Part shown: piece by piece, positions 53,676 through 64,000 of the stretch
Layout of the letters: each line of letters opens with the position of its first letter
How positions within the stretch are numbered: the stretch's first letter is position 1
Assembly (NCBI RefSeq): GCF_005222205.1
Contig: NZ_CP032345.1
Coordinates: 375,001-439,000 of the forward strand
From: Azospirillum brasilense
Lineage (GTDB): Bacteria > Pseudomonadota > Alphaproteobacteria > Azospirillales > Azospirillaceae
DNA: 64,000 nt
Direction of reading: 5' to 3'
Notes under the pieces: model-generated
What the model was told of the DNA's origin: nothing
Seen by the model: the letters and a program-made list of their open reading frames with translations, nothing else
Database searches by the model: none
Program-made: the position numbers and the translations under genes

Positions 53676-56600
53676 TCACACCGAGAAGTATTTGGCGCGC
53701 GGGTGGTGCAGGACGATGGCCGACGTGCTCTGCTCCGGGTGGAGCTGGTGCTCGTCGGACATCTCCACGCCGATCCGCCCGGCGTCGAGGAGCGTCAGAA
53801 GCTGCTCCTGGTCGGCGAGGTTCGGGCAGGCCGGATAGCCGAAGCTGTAGCGGCTGCCGCGGTAGGCCTGCTGCAACAGCTTCTCCTTGTCGCGGCTGTC
53901 CTCGGCGCCGTAGCCCAGCTCGGCGCGGATGCGGGCGTGGACATACTCCGCCATCGCCTCGGTCATCTCCACCGACAGGCCGTGCAGGTAGAGGTAGTCC
54001 TGGTAGCGGTTCTCGGCGAACCACTCCCGCGCCACCTCGGCGCAATGCTGGCCCATGGTGACGATCTGGAGGCCCAGAACGTCGCGTTCACCGTCGTTCA
54101 CGTCACGCAGGAAGTCGGCGATGCACTCGCCGTCCTCCTTGGCCTGACGCGGCAGGGTGAAGCGGGCGACCTCGCTGGTCCCATCCTCGGCGAACAGGAT
54201 GACGTCGTTGCCGTCGGCCGCCGCCTTCCAGTAGCCGTAGACCGCCTGGGGCCGCAGAATCTCCTCCTTCGCAGCGATCCGGAGGATGCGGTCGAGCACC
54301 GGGCGAAGCTCCTTCTTCGCCCACTCCTTGAACTCCTCGAAGGACTTGCCATCCTTCCGGTAGCCCCACTGGAGCTGGTAGAGCATGCGCTCGTTCAGGT
54401 AGGTCACCAGCGTCTTCAGCGGCACATGCTCGATGACCTTCGCCCCCCAGAAGGGCGGCGTCGGCACCGGCACGCCCTCCGCCAGACGGGCACGGCGGGC
54501 GCGGGCGGCGTCCTTGTCCACCGGACCGACGGTGGCGCTGGTCGCCTGACCGAGCACCCGGCGGCGGTTGACCGCCCGGCCCGCCCGCTTGGCCTGCTGG
54601 ATGGCGAGCTGCTGGTCGAAGCTGCCGCCCACCACCTGATCCATCAGGGTCAACCCGTCGAAGGCGTCGCCGGCGTAGGCCACGCGGCCCGAGCCATAGG
54701 AGGCCACGCAGTCGGTCTCGACATAGGCGCGGGTCAGGGCGGCGCCGCCGAGCAGGACGGGAACCTCCAGCCCCTCGCGGGTCATCTCCTCCAGATTCTC
54801 GCGCATGACGACGGTGGACTTCACCAGCAGGCCGGACATGCCGACGGCGTCGGCCTTGTGCTCCTTCGCCGCCTGGATGATCGCGCCGACCGGCTGCTTG
54901 ATGCCGAGGTTGACGACCTTGTAGCCGTTGTTGGTCAGGATGATGTCGACGAGGTTCTTGCCGATGTCGTGGACGTCGCCCTTCACGGTGGCCAGCACCA
55001 TGGTGCCCTTCTGCTGGCCGTCCAGCTTCTCCATGTGCGGCTCCAGCCACGCCACGGCGGCCTTCATGGTCTCCGCGGACTGGAGCACGAAGGGAAGCTG
55101 CATCTTGCCGGCGCCGAACAGCTCGCCCACCACCTTCATGCCGTCGAGCAGATAGGTGTTGATGATCTCCAGCGGCGGGTGGGTCTTCATCGCCTCGGCG
55201 AGATCATCCTCCAGCCCGGTGCGGTCGCCATCGACGATGCGCTCCTTCAGCCGCTCCTCGACCGTCTCGGCGCGGGCCTTCTTCTTGGCGTCCGCCGCCT
55301 TGCGGCCCTCGAACAGGGCGATGAAGGCCTGGAGCGGGTCATACCCCTCCGCGCGGCGGTCGAAGATCAGGTCCTCGGCGGTCTTGACCTCCGTCTCGGG
55401 GATCTGGTGCAGCGGCATGATCTTCGACACATGCACGATGGCGCCGGTCATGCCGCGCTTCACCGCATGGTCGAGGAAGACCGAGTTCAGGACGTGGCGG
55501 GCCGCCGCGTTCAGGCCGAAGGAGACGTTGGACAGGCCGAGGATGATCTGGCAGCCGGGCATCTCGCGGCTGATCGCCTCGATGCCCTCCAGCGTCCAGA
55601 TGGCCAGCTTGCGGTCGTCCTCGTTGCCGGTGGCGATGGTGAAGGTCAGCGGGTCGAACAGCAGGTCGTGGGCCGGCAGGCCGAACTCGTTGACCGCGAG
55701 GTCATAGAGGCGCTTGGCGACGGCGAGCTTGCGCTCCGGCGTCTTCGCCATGCCCTCCTCGTCGATGGTCAGCGCGATCACCGCCGCGCCGAACTTCTTG
55801 GCGAGCGCGAGGCGCTTGCGGGCCGGCTCCTCGCCGTCCTCGAAGTTGATGGAGTTGATGATCGCCTTGCCGCCGTAGAGCGCCAGCGCCTTCTCCAGCA
55901 CGATGTATTCGGTGGAGTCGATGACCAGCGGGGCGGTGACCGAGCCGGCGAAGCGCTGCACGACGGCCTGCATCTCCGCCACCTCGTCGCGGCCTACGAA
56001 GGCGGTGCAGACGTCGAGCGTGTGCGAGCCTTCCTTCACCTGCTCGCGCGCCATCTCGACGCAGCCGTCCCAGTCGTTCTTCTCCTGAAGCTCGCGCCAC
56101 TTCTTGGAGCCGTTGGCGTTGCAGCGCTCGCCGATGGCGAAGAAGGCGTTCTCCTGGCGCAGCGTGACCTGGGAGTAGAGCGAGGCGACCGCGGGCACCC
56201 AATGGACCGTGCGGCCCTTCGGGTTCGGGCGGTGGGAGCCGGCCGGGGCCAGCTTGCGCAGCATCTGGTTCGCCGCCGCGATGTGCGGGACGTTGGTGCC
56301 GCAGCAGCCGCCGACGAGGTTCACCCCGTCCTCGGTCACGAAGCGCTCCAGCCAATGGGCGAAGTCGTCGGCGCGCAGCGGGTAGTGCGTCTTGCCGTCA
56401 ACCAGCTCCGGCAGGCCGGCGTTCGGCTGCACGGAGACGAGGCCCGGCCAGTTCTGGGTCAGCCACTTCACATGCTCGCTCATCTCCAGCGGGCCGGTGG
56501 CGCAGTTCAGCCCCATCAGCGGCACGTCGAGCGCCTGGATGACCGTGGCCGCCGCGGCGATGTCGGTGCCGACCAGCAGCGTGCCCGTGGTCTCCACCGT

Positions 56601-57167
56601 CACCTGGACGAAGACCGGCGTGTCGGTCCCGGCCTCGGCGCGGGCGCGCTTGATGCCGTTGACGGCGGCCTTGATCTGCAGCGGGTCCTGGCAGGTCTCG
56701 ACCAGGATGGCGTCGGCGCCGCCGGCGATCAGGCCGGCCGCCTGGACGAAGAAGCTGTCCTCAAGCTCCTGATAGGGGATGTGGCCCAGGCTGGGCAGCT
56801 TGGTGCCCGGCCCGACCGAGCCGATGACGAAACGCGGCTGCCCGTCCGTGAAGGTCTCCGCCGCCTCGCGCGCCAGTTCGACCGCGCGCTGGTTGATCTC
56901 GAACGCCTTCTCGGAGATGCCGAACTCGCCTAGCGTCACCGGGGAGGCGCCGAAGGTGTCCGTCTCCACCATGTCCGCGCCGGCCTCGAAATAGCCGCGG
57001 TGGATCTCCCGCACGATGTCCGGGCGCGAGAGCGGCAGGATGTCGGTGCAGTTCTCGTGCCCCCAGTAGTCCTTCTCCACGTCGAGGTCGAGCGCCTGGA
57101 TGCGGCTGCCGAACCCGCCGTCGCAGAGCAGGACGCGGTCGCGGAGAGTGTCGAGAATGTGCGGCAT
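53676..57167 (-). CDS. metH: Cobalamin-dependent methionine synthase MetH
   Basis: A 1163-residue protein, the full multi-domain length. The homocysteine-binding domain shows the zinc Cys in LMGLNCATGP and GGCCGTNVPH. The pterin-binding domain follows (FFAIGERCNANGSK). The cobalamin domain has the D-x-H-x-x-G motif KGDVHDIGKNLVDI. The C-terminal activation domain binds SAM (RPAFGYPACPNL-like end: RYSFGYPACPNLADQEQL). It methylates homocysteine with methyl-tetrahydrofolate from MetF. ATG 57167 has no clear ribosome binding site. It is the last gene of the sahR-metF-DUF29-metH operon. Confidence 0.96.
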   Translation of the reverse strand: MPHILDTLRDRVLLCDGGFGSRIQALDLDVEKDYWGHENCTDILPLSRPDIVREIHRGYFEAGADMVETDTFGASPVTLGEFGISEKAFEINQRAVELAREAAETFTDGQPRFVIGSVGPGTKLPSLGHIPYQELEDSFFVQAAGLIAGGADAILVETCQDPLQIKAAVNGIKRARAEAGTDTPVFVQVTVETTGTLLVGTDIAAAATVIQALDVPLMGLNCATGPLEMSEHVKWLTQNWPGLVSVQPNAGLPELVDGKTHYPLRADDFAHWLERFVTEDGVNLVGGCCGTNVPHIAAANQMLRKLAPAGSHRPNPKGRTVHWVPAVASLYSQVTLRQENAFFAIGERCNANGSKKWRELQEKNDWDGCVEMAREQVKEGSHTLDVCTAFVGRDEVAEMQAVVQRFAGSVTAPLVIDSTEYIVLEKALALYGGKAIINSINFEDGEEPARKRLALAKKFGAAVIALTIDEEGMAKTPERKLAVAKRLYDLAVNEFGLPAHDLLFDPLTFTIATGNEDDRKLAIWTLEGIEAISREMPGCQIILGLSNVSFGLNAAARHVLNSVFLDHAVKRGMTGAIVHVSKIMPLHQIPETEVKTAEDLIFDRRAEGYDPLQAFIALFEGRKAADAKKKARAETVEERLKERIVDGDRTGLEDDLAEAMKTHPPLEIINTYLLDGMKVVGELFGAGKMQLPFVLQSAETMKAAVAWLEPHMEKLDGQQKGTMVLATVKGDVHDIGKNLVDIILTNNGYKVVNLGIKQPVGAIIQAAKEHKADAVGMSGLLVKSTVVMRENLEEMTREGLEVPVLLGGAALTRAYVETDCVASYGSGRVAYAGDAFDGLTLMDQVVGGSFDQQLAIQQAKRAGRAVNRRRVLGQATSATVGPVDKDAARARRARLAEGVPVPTPPFWGAKVIEHVPLKTLVTYLNERMLYQLQWGYRKDGKSFEEFKEWAKKELRPVLDRILRIAAKEEILRPQAVYGYWKAAADGNDVILFAEDGTSEVARFTLPRQAKEDGECIADFLRDVNDGERDVLGLQIVTMGQHCAEVAREWFAENRYQDYLYLHGLSVEMTEAMAEYVHARIRAELGYGAEDSRDKEKLLQQAYRGSRYSFGYPACPNLADQEQLLTLLDAGRIGVEMSDEHQLHPEQSTSAIVLHHPRAKYFSV

Positions 57168-57226
57168 GGGAAGGGTCTGGTCCGTTTCGGAAGGAAGGTC
57201 GGGCGGAAAGTCAGGGAATCGGCGTC

Positions 57227-57700
57227 TCAGTCGAGATCGTGGCGGTTCACCGGCCACCAGTCTTCGTCAAGAAGCTGTTCAAGTCCGTAAGGGCATTCGG
57301 AAGGAAGGGCATGTTCATCGATGCGATCCTGTCCAAGCCCGTCGGTGGCAAAGCCGCGTCCACGGCGGAACGCGGACGGAAGATCGACATGCCCCTTCAG
57401 GCTGGGACTGTCGGCCAGCGCATCGACGGCCGCCGCACGCTGTTCGCGTACGGACTTCCGCCAACCGCTGCGCGGGTCGGAAGCCGGAGAGAACTCCAGT
57501 TTCAGAAGATGCTCGATGATACGGGCAAGATGGCTGTTGATCGCGCGCCGGTCGTTCCTGCCCATGTCCTCGATTTCCTCCGCCACATGCTCCCAATCGA
57601 TGGGCGTGTTCAGGCGTTCGCGGGCGGCTTCGCGGAGAAGGCGGGCCTGTTCCTGGGTCCAGGCGTAGAAGTCGTCCTCATAACCGATCCGGCTGTCCAT
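57227..57700 (-). CDS. DUF29 family protein
   Basis: A 157-residue protein with the DUF29 signature YEDDFYAWTQEQARLLREA, WEHVAEEIEDMGRNDRRAINSHLARIIEHLLKLEF (in segments) and WRKSVREQRAAAVDAL. DUF29 proteins are widespread in cyanobacteria and alphaproteobacteria, and their function is unknown. The gene sits between metF (53 bp upstream) and metH (59 bp downstream), all on the minus strand, so it is probably co-transcribed with the methionine operon. AGAAAGG precedes the ATG. Confidence 0.85.
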   Translation of the reverse strand: MDSRIGYEDDFYAWTQEQARLLREAARERLNTPIDWEHVAEEIEDMGRNDRRAINSHLARIIEHLLKLEFSPASDPRSGWRKSVREQRAAAVDALADSPSLKGHVDLPSAFRRGRGFATDGLGQDRIDEHALPSECPYGLEQLLDEDWWPVNRHDLD

Positions 57701-57753
57701 GGCCCTTTCTCCGCGACCGCGATCATCCGCGACACCCTAGCACAGGGGGGCGG

Positions 57754-60800
<3,047 letters not shown>

Positions 60801-60893
60801 GGAGGAGGCCTGCCGCGATGCGACCGTCCGCGCCCGGTCCTTTAACCGATTGAGTGTTGACAAAGCCCCCGCGGCAGCCACTTTTGCCTTGCC

Positions 60894-61511
60894 ATGCTGA
60901 CACGTCGCCTGTTTCTCGTGTGCGCGGCCCTGCTCGCGGTGAGCAGCTGGGCCGCCCGTCCCGCCGCCGCGCAATCGGCCGATCCGGGCGCGACCGCGTT
61001 CATCCAGTCCCTGGGGAACGAGGCCGTCGCCACCTTCTCGAACAAGAGCCTGTCGCGCGATCAGGCGGTGCAGCGCTTCCGCACCCTGCTCTATCAGGGC
61101 TTCGACGTGGCCTACATCGGTCGCTGGGTCCTGGGGCGCTACTGGAATTCCGCCACGCCGCAGCAGCACGACGAATACCAGAAGCTGTTCGAGCGGCTGA
61201 TCGTCAACACCTACGCCGACCGCTTCGTCGAGTATTCGGGCGAGACCTTCCGGATCACCGGGTCCCGCGTGGAAGGCGAAGCGGACACCATGGTCTCCAC
61301 CCAGATCGTCCGTCCCAACGGCCCGCCGGTGAATGTGGACTGGCGCGTGCGCAAGCGCGACACCTCCTACAAGATCATCGACGTGGTGGTCGAGGGCGTC
61401 AGCATGGGTGTGACGCAGCGCCAGGAATTCGCCTCGGTCATCGGCCAGAACGGCGGACGGGTCGAAGGGCTGCTCCAGGCGCTCCGCCAGAAGGTGGGCA
61501 GCGCCGGCTGA
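60894..61511 (+). CDS. mlaC: Periplasmic phospholipid-binding protein MlaC
   Basis: A 205-residue protein with a signal peptide (RRLFLVCAALLAVSSWAARPAAAQ). The MlaC/Ttg2D fold follows: FSNKSLSRDQAVQRFRTLLYQGFDVAYIGRWVLGRYW (in segments), FERLIVNTYADRFVEYSGE and WRVRKRDTSYKIIDVVVEGVSMGVTQRQEFASVI (in segments). It ferries phospholipid from MlaA to the inner-membrane MlaFEDB complex, whose genes are not in this window. The terminator at 61549 closes the mlaA-mlaC unit. Confidence 0.93.
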   Translation: MLTRRLFLVCAALLAVSSWAARPAAAQSADPGATAFIQSLGNEAVATFSNKSLSRDQAVQRFRTLLYQGFDVAYIGRWVLGRYWNSATPQQHDEYQKLFERLIVNTYADRFVEYSGETFRITGSRVEGEADTMVSTQIVRPNGPPVNVDWRVRKRDTSYKIIDVVVEGVSMGVTQRQEFASVIGQNGGRVEGLLQALRQKVGSAG

Positions 61512-61548
61512 TCCTTCGCTCCGCACGCCCGGAACGACCGGACCATCT

Positions 61549-61576
61549 AAAGGGCCGCCTTCGGGCGGCCCTTTTT
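61549..61576 (+). terminator. Terminator after mlaA-mlaC
   Basis: AAAGGGCCGCC-TTCG-GGCGGCCCTTTTT is a textbook stem with a stable TTCG tetraloop and a T run. Confidence 0.95.
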
Positions 61577-61612
61577 CATGGCCTCTTTTTCATGGCCCCT
61601 TTTTTCATGAAG
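61571..61612 (+). repeat. 14-bp imperfect tandem repeat after the terminator
   Basis: Three copies of CTTTTTCATGGCCT-like units (61571, 61585, 61599) follow directly. The third unit is degenerate. The repeated T runs could act as extra termination sites; slippage duplication is the simplest origin. Confidence 0.5.
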
Positions 61613-61706
61613 GTCCGAACGGCGATTCCGTGACGAACCCCGTCGGAAGGGGTATGGTCGCGCCCGAAGCCTCTCTTGTGTGTTGCAGCAGCGGGCGCCC
61701 TATCCG

Positions 61707-63188
61707 ATGGCCGACCGGACTCCGAACGAGATCGACGAGATCAAGGCGATCATCCTCGCCCATCAGACGTGGCTGACGCGCCGCGGCGGGCGGCGGGCCG
61801 ACCTCAGCTTCCGCGATCTTTCGAATCTCAACCTGGACCGGGTGAACCTGAACGGGGCGAAACTGGCCGGGGCCAATCTGGTCGGCGCCCGCCTCGTCCG
61901 GGCCGACCTCTCGCAGGCGGACCTGTTCGGCGCCGACATGGAAGGGGCGAACCTGACCGCCTCGACGCTGATCGGGGCGGATCTGCGCGGCGCCAACCTG
62001 CACCGGGCCATCCTGACCGACGCCAACCTGCGCGGCGCCGACTTCCGCGCCGGGTCGCTGATGAACGGAACCGACGACAAGCCGCGCAGCGATGGCGTCA
62101 CCCGCCTGACCGAGGCGAAGATGGAGCGCTCCATCCTGGCCGGCGCGAACTTCACGGGCTGCGACCTCAGCGGCGCCGACCTGAACGACGCCGACCTGAC
62201 GGGCGCCGACATGACCGCGGCCGTCCTGGTCGGCGCCGATTTCTGGGGCGCCACGCTGGACGGCGTGACCTTCGACGGCACCACCATCGACGAGGCGACG
62301 CTCGACCGCAACTACCTGCCCGCCTCCCTTCCCCAGAACGCCATCGTCAGGCCGGCCTACAAGCCGATGCCGTCGGGCGCGTTCCTGGAGGCCGTCGCCG
62401 AGCATGAGCGGTGGGTGAACAGCCACGGCGCGGAGGGCCGCCATCTCGATCTCGACCTCGTGTCGGTGATCGGGGCCGACCTGACCGGGCGCGTGCTCGC
62501 CGCCGCCCGGCTGCGCCGCTGCCGTCTGATGGGGGTGCGGCTGCGCAAGGCCAGCCTGGAGATGGCCGACCTCTCCTACACCGAGATGATCGGGGCCGAC
62601 CTGACGGAGGCCTGCCTGAACGGCACCAACCTCCGCCGCGCCGGGCTGTCCCGTGCCGTGCTGGCGCGCGCCGACGCCCGCCCCGCCCGTCTGTCCGGCG
62701 ACCGTCCCTGGCCCGCCAACTTCGACGGCGCGAACCTGACCGGCGCCGACCTGCGCGACGCCCGGATGGAGGACGCGGTGCTGCGTTCCGCCAAGCTGGG
62801 CGGGGCGAAGCTCGACGGCACGGGGATCACGGTGGCGGTGCATACCGCGCCGCCGCCGCCCCCGGCACCGGTGGAGCGGCGATCACAGAAACGCTACGCC
62901 CAGCCCTGTCTGGTGATCCGGACCGAGCGCGGCGCCCATTCCTCCCGCAACTGGTCGATCGGCGGGGTGTGCCTCTACGCGCCGGACAATCTGTTCGAGG
63001 AGGGCGAGACGATCGAGGGCCGCCTGTCCATGGCCGGGCGGGAGGACGTCTTCGCCACCGCGCGGATGGTGGTGGTGCACAAGGGCGTCGGGAAGGGGCA
63101 GGTGTCCGTGCGCTTCCACCAGTACGGCGACGATCTCAAGCAGCTCCTGAAGACCGCCTTCCTGGAGCATCAGAAGCTGGAAGGGTGA
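61707..63188 (+). CDS. Pentapeptide-repeat protein with C-terminal PilZ domain
   Basis: A 493-residue protein. Residues ~10-385 are two pentapeptide-repeat lobes, each introduced by the same cap (H19-x2-W22 with RRADL; H233-x2-W236 with GRHLDLDL). Residues ~385-493 form a PilZ-type domain with the c-di-GMP-binding pair: R392-x3-R396 (RRSQKR) and N415-x-S417-x2-G420 (NWSIGG). A Pro-rich linker (PPPPPAPVERR) joins the parts. It therefore looks like a c-di-GMP receptor whose effector is a rigid beta-helix. The ATG at 61707 lacks a clear ribosome binding site; GTG 61680 is an alternative. Confidence 0.8.
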   Translation: MADRTPNEIDEIKAIILAHQTWLTRRGGRRADLSFRDLSNLNLDRVNLNGAKLAGANLVGARLVRADLSQADLFGADMEGANLTASTLIGADLRGANLHRAILTDANLRGADFRAGSLMNGTDDKPRSDGVTRLTEAKMERSILAGANFTGCDLSGADLNDADLTGADMTAAVLVGADFWGATLDGVTFDGTTIDEATLDRNYLPASLPQNAIVRPAYKPMPSGAFLEAVAEHERWVNSHGAEGRHLDLDLVSVIGADLTGRVLAAARLRRCRLMGVRLRKASLEMADLSYTEMIGADLTEACLNGTNLRRAGLSRAVLARADARPARLSGDRPWPANFDGANLTGADLRDARMEDAVLRSAKLGGAKLDGTGITVAVHTAPPPPPAPVERRSQKRYAQPCLVIRTERGAHSSRNWSIGGVCLYAPDNLFEEGETIEGRLSMAGREDVFATARMVVVHKGVGKGQVSVRFHQYGDDLKQLLKTAFLEHQKLEG

Positions 63189-63195
63189 CCGGAAG

Positions 63196-63224
63196 CCCCC
63201 CTCTCCCGCGGCGGGAGAGGGGGG
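63196..63224. terminator. Palindromic terminator between convergent genes
   Basis: CCCCCCTCTCCCGC and GCGGGAGAGGGGGG form a perfect 14-bp stem around a single unpaired G (more likely a 3-5 base loop in RNA). It separates the stops of the PilZ fusion and ettA and belongs to the same palindrome style as 14018-14149. Confidence 0.65.
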
Positions 63225-63239
63225 TCGCCGGGGCCGCCG

Positions 63240-64000
<761 letters not shown>

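Noticed and set aside
53703..56933. 1076-residue plus-strand reading frame
   Set aside because: Antisense shadow of metH, rich in Leu-Gly-His-Gln with no coherent fold.

Overview
The window is GC-rich chromosomal DNA of an alphaproteobacterium. Gene content and protein style point to Rhodospirillales, most likely Azospirillum or a close relative: sdhE-mfd pairing, class II DAHP synthase, DctSR with a DctPQM TRAP transporter, pentapeptide-repeat and DUF29 proteins, and mla genes outside an mlaFED cluster. This placement is inferred from protein resemblance; no 16S rRNA is present. The region reads mainly as ordinary core chromosome. I see no insertion sequence, prophage, integrase or CRISPR array. 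The one compositionally odd patch is an AT-rich stretch at about 53.4-53.6 kb, upstream of two PixA/AidA-like genes.

Layout. 0-9.4 kb: end of an AI-2E-family permease; a minus-strand operon sdhE-mfd-(HEAT+ACT fusion); a crotonase diverging from an unknown gene; egtB; a thioredoxin-like [2Fe-2S] ferredoxin. 9.4-17.7 kb: nicotinate phosphoribosyltransferase, a FliL-like protein, glutathione reductase, manganese catalase, an AmpG-like permease, class II DAHP synthase, a second FliL-like protein. 17.8-27.6 kb: succinate-semialdehyde dehydrogenase, panC, two identical tRNA-Val(CAC) genes, a DUF3108 protein, gph, glmU-glmS, a Tat-exported DUF882 protein. 27.9-35.6 kb: a two-lobed pentapeptide protein, an exported rubredoxin, Lrp-family regulator plus LysE exporter, patatin lipase, RlmM-like methyltransferase, an exported hydrolase, and bfd with a Fur-like box. 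35.6-43.4 kb: a C4-dicarboxylate module in which dctS-dctR and a further histidine kinase diverge from dctPQM. 43.5-53.4 kb: PhnA-type zinc ribbon protein, a solute-binding protein with a chemoreceptor, molybdopterin oxidoreductase, nitronate monooxygenase, a diguanylate cyclase, an exported pentapeptide protein, a thioesterase and the PixA pair. 53.6-59.7 kb: a methionine operon (ArsR-methyltransferase regulator, metF, DUF29 gene, metH) behind one palindromic operator. 60.0-64.0 kb: mlaA-mlaC, a pentapeptide-PilZ fusion, and the 3' part of ettA.

How the genes work together. The clearest functional units are the C4-dicarboxylate uptake and sensing module, the methionine/one-carbon operon with its own regulator and operator, amino-sugar synthesis (glmU-glmS), and outer-membrane lipid retrograde transport (mlaA-mlaC). 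Redox and iron genes are scattered: gor, Mn-catalase, egtB, bfd, rubredoxin. Signalling genes suggest a motile bacterium that uses c-di-GMP: a GGDEF protein, a PilZ fusion, a chemoreceptor and two FliL-like proteins. The most novel-looking items are the pentapeptide-PilZ fusion, the HEAT-ACT fusion, the exported rubredoxin with a widened first Cys knuckle, and the palindrome lying between the -35 and -10 of the met operon promoter.
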